Part shown: in pieces, positions 35,616-45,373 of the stretch
How positions within the stretch are numbered: position 1 is the first letter of the stretch
Layout: every line of letters starts with the position of its first letter
Source: Magnetococcales bacterium
GTDB taxonomy: Bacteria > Pseudomonadota > Magnetococcia > Magnetococcales > DC0425bin3
Reading direction: 5' to 3'
NCBI GenBank assembly: GCA_015231175.1
Contig: JADGBZ010000013.1
Location: 1-63,964 of the forward strand
Length of the DNA: 63,964 nucleotides
Made by a program: the position numbers and the translations under genes
The notes under the pieces: model-generated
Databases searched by the model: none
What the model was told of the DNA's origin: nothing
The model's input: only the letters and a program-made list of their open reading frames with translations

Positions 35616-37475
35616 ATGAACGATCTCTCTTTTTCAACATTGCGTCGCTCTCTCATCGTCAGGTTCACCCTCTGGATGATTGCGGGGTCGCTGCTGCTCA
35701 TTCCATTGCTGGCCGGCTTTCAGGTGTGGCAAACCCATCTCCGCGAAACGGCTGACCAGAAGCAAACGCTCACCGCCCTGGCCGACGCCTTCAAACAGCC
35801 CCTGGAGGTGGCTGTATGGAATGAGGATACGGTCAGCATTGGTACGCAACTGGGCAGCATTGTGATGTTTCCGGGCGTTGCCTCTGCCAAGCTGATCACG
35901 GACATCGGCCATGGTAAAGAGGGAAAAATTTTCAGTGCGGGATCCTCATCACCAGGTGGTGAAGTTCTGACCATCATTTTGGCCGCGCCTGGCGCCCATG
36001 GCGCCCGTCCCATGTTGGGCCGGTTGGAGCTGGGGGCAGACCAGGCGACTTTGCACGACGCTGTGTTGCGGCAGGCCATGGAGATCGTTTCGACAGCGAC
36101 GCTCCAGGTTCTTTGTCTGAGCCTGCTTTTGACCATGGCCGTGCGCCATCTGGTCTCGAATCGCATCGTCACCTTTGCCCGGCATGTGCATCAACTGGGG
36201 CATAATCTTGATTTCACACCCCTCTCGGAGGCCAAAAATCCCGATGAGCTGGGCCTTCTCGCGCACGGTATCAACCAGATGCAAACCCGGTTGCGGCATC
36301 ACTTCATGGAAATCAAGCAATTGAAGGATCAGCTTGTTTTACACCGTGATCAGCTTGAGGTCGTCGTGCAGGAACGCACCCATGAATTGACCGTTGCCAA
36401 CCAGAATCTGCGTGCCGCCAAGTTGAGCGCCGACCTGGCCAACCAGATCAAGAGTCATTTTCTCGCCAACATGAGCCATGAAATCCGTACCCCCATGAAT
36501 GCCGTGATGGGCTTCAGCTACATGCTGATAAAAACCGAACTGACCCCGCAACAACATGAATACGTAGACAAAATCGAAGAAGCCACCCGCGACCTGCTCA
36601 AAATTGTCAATGACCTCCTGGATTTTTCCAAGATCGAATCGGGCGAACTGGTACTCCGGCAGGTTCGGTTCGATATGATCGAAACAATGGACGATCTTCA
36701 CAAGATCGCCCAAACGAAGGCCCATAAAAAGGGACTCCGTGCCACCCTGAACATGGACCCACATCTGCCCCGCATGGTCGAGGGAGATCCACTGCGTTTG
36801 CATCAACTACTGCTTAACCTGATCGACAATGCGGTTAAATTCACCCGACAAGGCGGCATCACGATGGAGACCAGGGGAAAGGTGGCGCAGGGCAATCTCC
36901 TTTTGCTGGATGTCTCGATCCACGACACAGGCATCGGCATCGACCCCGATGAAACATCTCGATTGTTTCAACCGTTTATCCAGGCAGACAGTTCCAAAAC
37001 CCGTCATTTTGGCGGGACCGGCCTGGGTCTGGCCATTTGCCGGCATGTGCTGGAACTGATGGGGGGCAACATCCACGTCGAGAGTACACCAGGCGTGGGA
37101 AGCACTTTTCATGTGCATATTCCCCTCCAGATATGCCATCCTGATCTTGCGCTCAACGTCCCACCCAAACCTCATGTCGCCGCCTGTGTTGCCGCAACCC
37201 ATCCGTCCCAAGCGCCGGAAATCGGCGTCACGCCTGACGCACACACCCTGCGGCAAGCTTGCCAAATGCTTGAACGCCTGGATCACAGGATTGCCGCAGC
37301 CGACCCCGAGGCGGGAGATCTGGCCAGTGAATTGGCGGGTTTATTGGCCCATACGCCCGCAGCCATCCCGGCGCAGAAACTCTCACGACTCACCAACATC
37401 TTCGATTTTGAAGAGGCTGCCCCCGAACTGGCATCTTTGCGGCGCACCTTGAACACACTCATGGAGAAAGTTTGA
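35616..37475 (+). CDS. Membrane sensor histidine kinase (HAMP-HisKA-HATPase)
   Basis: 619 residues. TM1 at ~13-36, a short periplasmic domain (~37-155), TM2 at ~158-178 ([16 protein letters not shown]), HAMP (~180-235), coiled coil, and HisKA with His288 in [15 protein letters not shown]. HATPase_c follows with [19 protein letters not shown] and [11 protein letters not shown], and a helical tail after residue ~515 ends the protein. No receiver is attached; the downstream HD-GYP regulator overlaps by one base (TGATG) and is the obvious partner. Confidence 0.93.
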   Translation: MNDLSFSTLRRSLIVRFTLWMIAGSLLLIPLLAGFQVWQTHLRETADQKQTLTALADAFKQPLEVAVWNEDTVSIGTQLGSIVMFPGVASAKLITDIGHGKEGKIFSAGSSSPGGEVLTIILAAPGAHGARPMLGRLELGADQATLHDAVLRQAMEIVSTATLQVLCLSLLLTMAVRHLVSNRIVTFARHVHQLGHNLDFTPLSEAKNPDELGLLAHGINQMQTRLRHHFMEIKQLKDQLVLHRDQLEVVVQERTHELTVANQNLRAAKLSADLANQIKSHFLANMSHEIRTPMNAVMGFSYMLIKTELTPQQHEYVDKIEEATRDLLKIVNDLLDFSKIESGELVLRQVRFDMIETMDDLHKIAQTKAHKKGLRATLNMDPHLPRMVEGDPLRLHQLLLNLIDNAVKFTRQGGITMETRGKVAQGNLLLLDVSIHDTGIGIDPDETSRLFQPFIQADSSKTRHFGGTGLGLAICRHVLELMGGNIHVESTPGVGSTFHVHIPLQICHPDLALNVPPKPHVAACVAATHPSQAPEIGVTPDAHTLRQACQMLERLDHRIAAADPEAGDLASELAGLLAHTPAAIPAQKLSRLTNIFDFEEAAPELASLRRTLNTLMEKV

Positions 37476-38614
37476 TGAGCACCACAAAAAATCACATTCT
37501 GGTCGTCGATGACGAACCCATCAATTTGAAGGTGCTCTCCAACATCCTGCGCGACCTTTATTCCATCAGCGTGGCCAAGGATGGACCCCATGCCCTGGCA
37601 AGAGTCGCTGCCGGTCCCAAGCCGGATCTTATCCTGCTTGACGTGATGATGCCCGACATGGATGGCCTTGAAGTGTGTCAACGTCTGAAACAGGAAGAGA
37701 GCACGGCACACATCCCCGTCATATTTGTGACCGCCCTGGGCCAACCGCACAACGAAACCCAGGGATTCGAGGCCGGGGCCGTCGATTACATCACCAAACC
37801 CATCTCTCCCTCGGTGGTCCTTGCCCGGATACGCACCCATATCGCCCTGGTGCAGACCCAACGTGCGTTACGTGACCACAATCTCGAACTTGAGCGCCTG
37901 GTCGCCCAGCGCACCCAGGAGGTCGTCAGCACCCAGGATGTGACCATTCGCGCCATGGCCTCCCTCGCCGAAACCCGTGACAACGAAACCGGCAATCATG
38001 TCAAACGTACCCAACATTATGTACGTGTACTGGCTGAACGTCTGCGCAATCATCCCAGCCATGCTTCCGTTCTTGACGATCGTACTATCGGCCTGCTTTT
38101 CAAATCTGCCCCGCTGCATGACATTGGCAAAGTCGGCATTCCCGATGCCATCCTGTTGAAGCCCGGCAAGTTGACCGATGCAGAGTTCGACATCATGAAA
38201 AAACATCCCGACCTGGGTCGGAATGCCATTCTGGCTGCCGAAGAGAGCCCGGATGATCACAATATCTCCTTCTTGCGCCTGGCCCGGGAAATAGCCCACA
38301 GCCATCACGAAAAATGGGACGGCTCTGGTTATCCTCTGGGTCTGTCCGGCACGGAGATCCCCCTGGCGGCCCGCCTCATGGCCCTGGCCGATGTCTACGA
38401 TGCCCTGATCAGCCGGCGCGTCTATAAACCACCCTTCCCGCACGAGAAAGCTGTCGAGATCATCATGGAAGGAAGAGGCAGACATTTCGATCCGGATATT
38501 CTCGATGCTTTTGCCCTGGAAAAGGATGCCTTCAAAACGATAGCCGACTCCTTCAGCGATGCACAGGCGCCAGAAACAGATGCCAGCAGTGACGCTTATG
38601 AAAAATTTTCGTAG
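37475..38614 (+). CDS. HD-GYP response regulator (c-di-GMP phosphodiesterase)
   Basis: 379 residues: REC (ILVVDDEPIN, phosphoacceptor Asp56 in LILLDVMMPDMDG, TKPISPS), a coiled-coil linker, then an HD-GYP domain with LHDIGKVGIPDAIL, SHHEKWDGSGYP (complete GYP) and ADVYDALISRR. These enzymes linearise c-di-GMP. The ATG at 37475 shares its first base with the kinase stop; a TTG one codon earlier is possible. The stop codon TAG lies inside the left terminal repeat of element copy D, so the last residue or two may have been set by that insertion. Confidence 0.94.
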   Translation: MSTTKNHILVVDDEPINLKVLSNILRDLYSISVAKDGPHALARVAAGPKPDLILLDVMMPDMDGLEVCQRLKQEESTAHIPVIFVTALGQPHNETQGFEAGAVDYITKPISPSVVLARIRTHIALVQTQRALRDHNLELERLVAQRTQEVVSTQDVTIRAMASLAETRDNETGNHVKRTQHYVRVLAERLRNHPSHASVLDDRTIGLLFKSAPLHDIGKVGIPDAILLKPGKLTDAEFDIMKKHPDLGRNAILAAEESPDDHNISFLRLAREIAHSHHEKWDGSGYPLGLSGTEIPLAARLMALADVYDALISRRVYKPPFPHEKAVEIIMEGRGRHFDPDILDAFALEKDAFKTIADSFSDAQAPETDASSDAYEKFS

Positions 38615-38757
38615 CTATTCACCACCCTTGCAAGAAAAGCATGGATATGAAAGCCTTTGTCAGGGCTTCGCCCCGAACCCCACCAGGACTCTGTCCTGGA
38701 CCTGCCAGGGAGCCAGCCCCCTGGACCCCGATTCGTGGCATGGTGGGGAATGGTTTC
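38611..38757 (+). repeat. MITE-like dispersed element, copy D (full length)
   Basis: 147 bp with terminal inverted repeats GTAGCTATTC and GAATGGTTTC. Inside are GGGCTTCGCCCC, the hairpin CCAGGACTCTGTCCTGG and a second CCAGGG/CCCTGG hairpin. Homology to copy H continues for about 35 more bases (CGTAACCAT...CCCGGC). A direct repeat AATTTTCGTA occurs in the left flank and just beyond the right end. It has no coding capacity of its own. Confidence 0.85.
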
Positions 38758-39058
38758 AAATTTTCGTAACCATGCGCTGACCCGGCACCCCCTGGCGGCC
38801 TGACAGTCATCTAGCACCAACCAACTGAAAATGCTGCATTTCCGTCACACACCGACAGTGATCTGTCAACCCAGCCGTCACGGCGGGCGTTCGGCGACCA
38901 TGGCGCCGATTCCCGGGGGAGAACCGCAGGACGCCTTTATTGAAGGCGACGACGCGCAATCGAGGCAGGTTGGTGGAGCGACGTTTCGCCCCTATTCCGG
39001 ATCAGGGTGGTTGGACTGAGGCGATTTTCTCAACGGGCCGTTAAACCGTAACAATTTC
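38758..39058. other. 301-bp intergenic region upstream of the NtrB-like kinase
   Basis: The first ~35 bases still resemble the end of element copy H. A small hairpin CGCCTT/AAGGCG lies near 38930-38946. No gene can be supported; a 62-codon frame at 38831-39019 has no ribosome-binding site or recognisable product. Confidence 0.4.
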
Positions 39059-40561
39059 ATGAAAAATCACGAACCGAAACAAGTCAAAAAATCCAGCATA
39101 AGAAAAAGAATATCCACAGGCAGCGCTGTCGGTTTTCTTTTTCTCGTCACTTACGCCGCATTTATCTTTACAAACCTTCTTTTAATAGAAAACCAAATAG
39201 AATTGTATTCAAAAATTTCCAGGTTTCTGGATGTCATCCTTGAGGCCAGACGCTTTGAAAAGAATTATTTTCTCTATCATGACATGAATGACATCAGTCG
39301 ATCCCTATCGTTTGTGAGCATGGCCAAGAGAATGGTGGAGGACGATATTGAATCTCACAAACGGGGTTGGCTCGTCATGGCCAGTGAACTGTGGCTGCAT
39401 CCCTTCGAGGATTCTCCGACCCCAAGCGACCAGAAACCCACCAATCCCGGGGAAATTCTTCGCTTGTTGAATGACTATGCCAATCTGTTGACCAAAACCC
39501 AATCCGGATCTGAATCAACGCCAATTTCCCAGTCGGCCATCCGTGACAAGGGACAAATTTTATCGGAGATCGCTGAAAGGCTAAATAAACTGGAATTCCA
39601 ACATATTCAAGCGCTATTCAAGGCCATCAAATGGATTCTGTTTTTTCTGATCCTGACATTTATTATTTTCACACTCGTCGTTGCCAGATTCATGGTCCGA
39701 TCAGTGACCAACTCTTTGCGAGCCCTTGAAGAAAGCATGAAACGCATCTCATCTGGCAACCTCACCCCTTTGCCTCTGGCCATCGCGGATGATGAAATTC
39801 GTTCCACGCACGAGGCCTTCAACCGGATGATTCGTGAACTGTTCGAGCATCGCCGCGAAATCGTCCGCTCCGAAAAGCTGGCCTCCCTGGGAACCATGTT
39901 GGCCGGCATCGCCCATGAAATCAACAATCCCCTCTCCAACATCTCCACATCCGCCGAAATTCTCCACGCGGAAATGGAAGAACCGGATATGGCCTACAAA
40001 AAAATGTTGGCAGAACAAATTGTCTCCGAGACTGACAGGGCAAGGGACATCATCAAAACGGTTCTGGAATTTTCCCGGGATCGGAGCTCTGACAAGAGCC
40101 GAACCAACCTTCTCTCCACCGTTCAAGGAGCACTGTTGCTGATGGGCAGGAAAATGGATGGCAACCTCATTGTCAACATTAAAGTTGTCAACTGTCATTA
40201 TGTTCTGGCCAACAAACAACAGATGCAACAAGTTTTCATCAATCTGCTCAAGAATTCTGCCGAGGCCATGGAATCCACTTCCGGGAAAAAGCAAATCGTC
40301 ATCTCCTCCCGGAACATGCATGACGGTTTTTTGGAAATCACCTTCACCGACAGCGGACCCGGCCTGCCTGCGGAATATCTTCACCAAATCTTCGACCCGT
40401 TCTTTACGACAAAGGAACCCGGCAAAGGGACGGGACTGGGTCTCTTTGTCACGCATCGGATTATCGAAGAACACGGCGGGTTCATTCACGCAGAAAGTGA
40501 GCCGGAGCAAGGCGCAACCTTCAGGATAAAAATACCAGGCGGAGAAGAGAACCATGGATGA
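39059..40561 (+). CDS. NtrB/ZraS-type membrane sensor histidine kinase
   Basis: 500 residues. TM1 at ~22-42, a periplasmic helical domain (~45-188), TM2 at ~191-212 (KWILFFLILTFIIFTLVVAR), HAMP (~213-265), and HisKA with His286 in LAGIAHEINNPLS, the form typical of NtrB-class kinases that act on sigma-54 activators. HATPase_c has NLLKNSAEAM, DSGPGL and GTGLGLFVTHRI. The coding sequence is more A+T-rich near its 5' end than its neighbours. It overlaps the NtrC-like gene by eight bases, a coupled two-component pair. Confidence 0.92.
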   Translation: MKNHEPKQVKKSSIRKRISTGSAVGFLFLVTYAAFIFTNLLLIENQIELYSKISRFLDVILEARRFEKNYFLYHDMNDISRSLSFVSMAKRMVEDDIESHKRGWLVMASELWLHPFEDSPTPSDQKPTNPGEILRLLNDYANLLTKTQSGSESTPISQSAIRDKGQILSEIAERLNKLEFQHIQALFKAIKWILFFLILTFIIFTLVVARFMVRSVTNSLRALEESMKRISSGNLTPLPLAIADDEIRSTHEAFNRMIRELFEHRREIVRSEKLASLGTMLAGIAHEINNPLSNISTSAEILHAEMEEPDMAYKKMLAEQIVSETDRARDIIKTVLEFSRDRSSDKSRTNLLSTVQGALLLMGRKMDGNLIVNIKVVNCHYVLANKQQMQQVFINLLKNSAEAMESTSGKKQIVISSRNMHDGFLEITFTDSGPGLPAEYLHQIFDPFFTTKEPGKGTGLGLFVTHRIIEEHGGFIHAESEPEQGATFRIKIPGGEENHG

Positions 40562-41912
40562 TCCCCCACACATTCTCATCGTGGATGATGAACTCATCAC
40601 CCTGCGCAACCTGGAACATTTTTTGGCCAAGGAGGGCTACGGCGTGCAAACCGCCAACAGTGGGCGTGAGGCCATCACCCTTCTGGAAACAATCGCCTTT
40701 GACGTGGTCCTGACCGACCTGCGCATGGAAAAAGTCGATGGCATGCGCGTACTTCAGTATTGCCGGGAAAAACAGCCCGAAGCCGAGGTCATCCTGCTCA
40801 CCGGGTTCGCCACAATCGACACGGCTGTCAAAGCCATGAAACTTGGAGCTTTTCACTATATAACAAAACCATTCAAACTCGGTGATGTGCGCAGAGCGGT
40901 CCAGGAAGCGATCGCCAAGGCATACCCCCGAAGAGTCACCAGAGCCTTGCGCGAAAAGCTGGACCACCTGCCACGCCTGGGGAAAATCATCACCCAGGAC
41001 GCCACCATGCGGCAATTATTGGCAAAGGCCCGGGATGCGGCCCAGACCGATTGCACCATTCTGATCGCCGGTGAATCGGGAACCGGCAAAGAGCTGGTCG
41101 CCCAGTACATTCATCAATGCTGCAATCACGCCGAAGCTCCCTTTGTCGCCGTGAATTGTGGCGCCTTTACAGAAGAACTCCTTGCCAACGAACTGTTCGG
41201 CCATGAAAAGGGGGCCTTCACTGGCGCCCATGGCGCCAAAGTGGGACTCCTCGAAGCAGCGACCCATGGCACCCTCTTTCTGGATGAAGTGACCGAAATG
41301 AGCCTCGCGATGCAGGTTAAATTTTTACGGGTCATTCAAGAACGAGAATTCTACCCCATAGGAAGCCCTGTACCCAGAAAGATAAACACACGTTTCATCG
41401 CCGCATCCAACCGAAACATTCAACGCATGGTCGACAACAATGAATTTCGCCGTGATCTTTTTTACCGTCTGAACGTGGTATTGATCAAGCTTCCCCGCCT
41501 GTGTGAAAGAAAAAGCGACATCGGTCCTTTGACCATCCATTTTTTGACAAAACATGCCGCCAGCAAAAACAAACCGCAGATCCGTCACATATCTGGTGAT
41601 GTCATGGATGTTCTGAAAACTTATCCTTTCCCTGGCAATATTCGCGAGTTGGAAAACATTATCGAGCAGGGTGTCGTTTTGGCCAAAGGAACCACCCTTG
41701 AGATGTCGCACCTGCCCGAGGATATGCAGCAAACCAATTGGGCCACCATCGACCAGACTGGCGCTGCGATCCCCTCCCTCGAAGAGCATGAGATAGGCTA
41801 CATCCGCTGGGTTCTCGGAAAGACAAACGGCAACAAAACCCGAGCCGCAGCCCTGCTGGGAATCGACCGCGCATCCCTGTGGCGCAAATTGAAACGTCAT
41901 GGCGTTCAATAA
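40554..41912 (+). CDS. NtrC-family sigma-54-dependent response regulator
   Basis: 452 residues: REC with Asp55 (VVLTDLRMEK), AAA+ domain with Walker A GESGTGKE, the sigma-54 contact loop GAFTGA, Walker B TLFLDEV and R-finger region, then a Fis-type HTH (NGNKTRAAALLGIDRASLWRKLK). It activates sigma-54 promoters when phosphorylated by the upstream kinase. I found no convincing -24/-12 site in the following intergenic DNA, so the target is unknown; the SulP transporter gene is the next intact gene. Confidence 0.94.
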   Translation: MDDPPHILIVDDELITLRNLEHFLAKEGYGVQTANSGREAITLLETIAFDVVLTDLRMEKVDGMRVLQYCREKQPEAEVILLTGFATIDTAVKAMKLGAFHYITKPFKLGDVRRAVQEAIAKAYPRRVTRALREKLDHLPRLGKIITQDATMRQLLAKARDAAQTDCTILIAGESGTGKELVAQYIHQCCNHAEAPFVAVNCGAFTEELLANELFGHEKGAFTGAHGAKVGLLEAATHGTLFLDEVTEMSLAMQVKFLRVIQEREFYPIGSPVPRKINTRFIAASNRNIQRMVDNNEFRRDLFYRLNVVLIKLPRLCERKSDIGPLTIHFLTKHAASKNKPQIRHISGDVMDVLKTYPFPGNIRELENIIEQGVVLAKGTTLEMSHLPEDMQQTNWATIDQTGAAIPSLEEHEIGYIRWVLGKTNGNKTRAAALLGIDRASLWRKLKRHGVQ

Positions 41913-42073
41913 AATGAAACGTTGCATGGCGCAACCGTGTATTTTGAACACATCAAGATATTGTATTAAAATATTTTTTCTATTTTTCACCCTTGATTTT
42001 CAACGCGGCGATCCCTCATGCGCGTTGCGTAACGCAACGGTCCTGCCGTCATCGTTCAGGCCCCCCCCTGACC

Positions 42074-42219
42074 GTAACCGTTCAGCACCCCTTCCAGAAC
42101 GGCCCGGATATGAAAACCTTTGTCGGGGCTTCGCCGAACCCCACCAGGGCACTGCCCTGGACAAAGCCAGGGAGCCATCCCCCTGAATCCCGATGCATTC
42201 CCGGGTTCTGAATGCTTAC
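42074..42219 (+). repeat. MITE-like dispersed element, copy E (full length, diverged)
   Basis: 146 bp between GTAACCGTTC and GAATGCTTAC. The core is diverged (GGATATGAAAACCTTTGTCG, CCAGGGCACTGCCCTGG), and the variant CCTTCCAGAACGGC replaces CTTGCAAGAAAAGC, as in copy G. Copies E and G also share a left flank resembling TTCAGGCCC, so they form a subfamily. Confidence 0.8.
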
Positions 42220-42529
42220 GTCCTGCCCGCAAAATTGATCCCACGCATCCCTTGATCGAGTCGATCCAAGGATGTCGGAGGTGGATGAAGGGGTGGTTCA
42301 ACCTGCACCCCAGGCATGGATCCGGGCGCAGCGCCCCCTGGTATAACCGGGCCGAACAGTCGCATGGGTACCGTACACCGCTGCAATAGGCAACGTATTT
42401 TGTATCCCGGGGGTTTGAATTTAATATTTTACATTCTATATCAATAATTTATAAAACGGCACACCTGTTGCTGAGCGGGAGCGGTGCAGCAGAATGTCAT
42501 AGCCTCTCAAATTGGATACTGGAACACTC
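42220..42529. other. 310-bp gene-free stretch between element copy E and a receiver remnant
   Basis: A G+C-rich first half contains GGGCGCAGCGCCCC near 42330-42345. A strongly A+T-rich segment follows around 42410-42460. I see no gene. The preceding stretch 41913-42073, after the NtrC gene, holds a weak GTTGC/GCAAC hairpin (41921-41935), an A+T-rich tract and a near-perfect 15-base palindrome GTTGCGTAACGCAAC (42024-42038). Confidence 0.4.
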
Positions 42530-42871
42530 ATGGGCAAGAAGAGGTCTTTGGAAAACATCATAAACATACTGTCGATCATGGGTCAGGGACTCTCCAGTCA
42601 ACATCTCAGCGAGTCGGCTTTCACACAAGTCCTGAAAGAGGATCCTGTCACGCAGGATGCCCGGGAAAAAACGGACCTGTCCTCTCCACCTGATGCCACC
42701 ATCCGGAACCGGCCTCTCTTGAAAGGAAAAAAAATATTGGTTGTTGGAAATGAGGTCAACCAGCAACTCAAAAGCGTCTCATTCATCCTGACCGATCCCG
42801 ATCATAATGAAGACGAGAATATGATTCATGCCTCCGTGCCGGTTTTTTGTGTGAGAACCGCCAAGCTCTAG
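42530..42871 (+). pseudogene. Possible receiver-domain remnant (short ORF)
   Basis: 113 residues from MGKKRSLENI. The central LLKGKKILVVGNEVNQQLKS looks like the start of a receiver domain (typically ILVVDDE/ILLVEDN..NQQ), but the acidic pair is replaced by GN and the domain ends after about 20 residues. It sits between element copies E and F in a gene-poor, disturbed stretch. It may be the tail of an eroded hybrid kinase or a short functional ORF; I favour a remnant. Confidence 0.4.
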
Positions 42872-42907
42872 TGGCTCAACCGACATGATTTGAAGTGTTC
42901 ACTTTTC

Positions 42908-43042
42908 GTGACTATTCCGCACTCTTTCAAGAAAAGCTTGGAAATGAAAGCCTTTGTCAGGGCTTAGCCCCGAACCCCACCAGGGTGCTGCCCTGGACTA
43001 AGCCAGGGAGCCAGCCCCCTGGACCCCGATTCATGGCTTGCC
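42908..43042 (+). repeat. MITE-like dispersed element, copy F (right end missing)
   Basis: Left end GTGACTATTC, then the core with GGGCTTAGCCCC and the hairpin CCAGGGTGCTGCCCTGG. Homology fades after CCCCGATTCATGGC and no right terminal repeat is found. Confidence 0.75.
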
Positions 43043-43140
43043 TGCACATCAAATCAACACGGTTGAGCCACTGGATGCGGCACGCATGGCGCTGAAACCT
43101 GGCCAGGCAATGATCGAAACCGTTCAGAGGCCCGCGACCC

Positions 43141-43287
43141 GCAACCATCCTGAAACCCTTCCAGAACAGCTTGGATATGAAAGATTTTATCGGGGATTCG
43201 CGCCGCACCCAAGCATGGCGCTGCCCTGGACCCGCCTGGGGACCATCCCCCTGGACCCCGATGCGTTGCCGGGTTCCGAAGGGTTAC
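43141..43287 (+). repeat. MITE-like dispersed element, copy G (full length, diverged)
   Basis: 147 bp between GCAACCATCC and GAAGGGTTAC. Its core is the most diverged in the window (GGATATGAAAGATTTTATCG, GCACCCAAGCATGG), while the 3' half keeps CCCCCTGGACCCCGATGCGT. It lies 56 bases upstream of the SulP start. Confidence 0.7.
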
Positions 43288-43342
43288 CGATGGTCTGGTT
43301 TTTACTTGCAAGACTTCCATACCGCTTTATGAAGGCACTGAC

Positions 43343-45181
43343 ATGACGAACAACCGCCCCGCGGAACTCTCTCCGCGCATCATCAGATTACTCCCCTTCA
43401 TGGCCTGGTGGCACCTCGTCACCCCGGCAACCTTGCGCTCTGATTTCATCGCTGGTCTCACCGGAGCGGTGGTCGTTCTTCCCCAGGGGGTGGCTTTTGC
43501 CGTCATTGCCGGCATGCCCCCCGTTTATGGCCTGTATGCCGGCATGGTGCCTGCCATCGTGGCCGCCATGTTTGGCTCTTCGTGGCATCTGGTTTCCGGG
43601 CCAACCACCGCCGCTTCCATCGTGCTTTTTTCCACGCTCAGTGTCCATGCCGAGCCTGGCAGCACCCAATATGTGCAATTGGCGTTGACCATGGCCTTTC
43701 TCGTCGGGACAGTTCAATTGGGACTCGGGCTGGCACGCCTGGGGATCCTGGTCAACTATATCTCTCATTCCGTCGTCGTGGGCTTTACTTCCGGGGCCGC
43801 CCTGCTGATCGCATCCAACCAGCTTAAATATTTTTTTGGCATTCAAGTGCCCAAGGGTAGTGATTTCACTCACACAATGATCAGTTTTTCCCATCAACTG
43901 ACCACGATAAACCCTTATGTTTTGTTTGTCAGCGGCACAACGCTGATGACCGGAGTTGCCATTCGGCGATTTTTCCCCCGCTTCCCTTATATGATCGCCG
44001 CCCTGCTGGCTGGAAGTATTCTGGCCTATGCTTTAAATCACTTCGTCCGGGGAGCAACGGGCATCACCACCATGGACGCCATTCCAGCTTCATTGCCCCC
44101 CCTTTCCACCCCCGATTTTACCCTCTCCACATTGCAAACGCTCGCTCCCGGGGTGGTTGCCATTACCATCCTTGCCCTGACCGAAGCCATATCCATCGCC
44201 CGCGCCCTCGCCGTTCGCAGTGGACAAAATCTTAATGGAAATCAGGAATTTATCTCCCAAGGGCTTTCCAACATGGTGGGTGGTTTCTTCTCCTCCTACG
44301 TGGCAACCGGCTCTTTCAACCGCAGCGGACTCAACTATAACTCTGGCGCCAAGACACCTCTTGCCGCCGCATTTTCAGGCTTCCTGCTGATTGGACTGGT
44401 CATGCTGGTTGCCCCATTGTCCGCCTACCTTCCCCATGCTGCCATGGCCGGAGTTCTCTTTCTGGTTGCCTGGGGATTGATTGACTATCACCATATCGAC
44501 CAGATTGTGCGCACCAGCAAGGCAGAGACAACCATCCTGATCTCAACCTTTCTGGCAACCCTCCTGCTCAATCTGGAGCTGGCCATCCTGCTCGGGGTCA
44601 TGCTTTCACTGGGAGTCTATTTAAACCGCACATCCAATCCCAATATTCTCGAACGAATTCCCGATTTCAATCATCCAACACGCAAGTTTGTCACTCGGGG
44701 AATCAACTCACACGGGTGTCCGCAAATCAAATTGATTCGCATAGACGGTTCCCTCTTTTACGCAGCCACACAACACGTCTACAATCATCTGTCCGCTGCC
44801 ACCCCGGAAGACTGTAAAAGTCACGTGATCATCATTGCCACCGGGATCAATTTCATTGACATTTCCGGCGCGGATCTCTTGACCAGAGAGGCTGAAAAAC
44901 GCCAAAGCTGTGGATCGGGACTCTATTTTATTCGTCTTAAAAAATCGCCGCGATCTTTTCTCAAAAAAGGTGGGTATCTGGCCAAGATTGGAGAAGAAAA
45001 TCTGTTCAATTCCAAGTCCGAGGCCATCCACACGGTCATCGCCAGGATTGACAGAAACGTTTGTGCAAAGTGTCCTCTGGACGTTTTTCTTGAATGTCCT
45101 CAACAAAAAAAGGCGGACCCTTCCCCCCCTCTCAGCGACGGGTCGATTGGCTCTTCACCATCCCCTCTACAACAAACTTGA
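43343..45181 (+). CDS. SulP-family anion permease with STAS domain
   Basis: 612 residues. The transmembrane part (~30-430) opens with the SulP motif LTGAVVVLPQGVAFAVIAGMPPVYGLYAG and carries SGPTTAASIVLF, SLSNMVGGFFSSYVATGSFNRSG-type sequence and a LFLVAWGLIDY segment. A STAS domain (~450-560) follows with IRIDGSLFYAATQHV and NFIDISGADLL. An unusual tail has CAKCPLDVFLECPQQK (three Cys). SulP proteins move sulfate, bicarbonate or other anions; substrate unknown. It follows an NtrB/NtrC pair on the same strand but is separated by ~1.4 kb containing three elements. Confidence 0.93.
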   Translation: MTNNRPAELSPRIIRLLPFMAWWHLVTPATLRSDFIAGLTGAVVVLPQGVAFAVIAGMPPVYGLYAGMVPAIVAAMFGSSWHLVSGPTTAASIVLFSTLSVHAEPGSTQYVQLALTMAFLVGTVQLGLGLARLGILVNYISHSVVVGFTSGAALLIASNQLKYFFGIQVPKGSDFTHTMISFSHQLTTINPYVLFVSGTTLMTGVAIRRFFPRFPYMIAALLAGSILAYALNHFVRGATGITTMDAIPASLPPLSTPDFTLSTLQTLAPGVVAITILALTEAISIARALAVRSGQNLNGNQEFISQGLSNMVGGFFSSYVATGSFNRSGLNYNSGAKTPLAAAFSGFLLIGLVMLVAPLSAYLPHAAMAGVLFLVAWGLIDYHHIDQIVRTSKAETTILISTFLATLLLNLELAILLGVMLSLGVYLNRTSNPNILERIPDFNHPTRKFVTRGINSHGCPQIKLIRIDGSLFYAATQHVYNHLSAATPEDCKSHVIIIATGINFIDISGADLLTREAEKRQSCGSGLYFIRLKKSPRSFLKKGGYLAKIGEENLFNSKSEAIHTVIARIDRNVCAKCPLDVFLECPQQKKADPSPPLSDGSIGSSPSPLQQT

Positions 45182-45183
45182 GG

Positions 45184-45331
45184 GTAACTATTCACCACCC
45201 TTTCATGGAAAGCCTGGACATGAAAGCCTTTGTCAGGGCCTCGCCCCGAACCCCACCAGGACTCTGCTCTGGACTAAGCCAGGGAGCCAGCTCCCTGGAC
45301 CCCGATTCGTGGCCGGGCGATGAATGGTTAC
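45184..45331 (+). repeat. MITE-like dispersed element, copy H (full length)
   Basis: 148 bp between GTAACTATTC and GAATGGTTAC, the best terminal-repeat pair in the window. It begins three bases after the sulP stop. Core motifs as in copy D, and the ~35 bases after its right end match those after copy D. Confidence 0.88.
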
Positions 45332-45373
45332 CATGGTTGCAAACTTTCGTAACCATCGCTGGCCCGGCGCCCC

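Noticed and set aside
38620-38780. Short proteins encoded by the dispersed element (for example MKAFVRASPRT...)
   Set aside because: All copies can be read in some frame, but frames are not conserved by substitution pattern and hairpin positions are. The element is better explained as structured non-coding DNA.
38831-39019. 62-codon open frame before the NtrB-like kinase
   Set aside because: No ribosome-binding site and no recognisable product.
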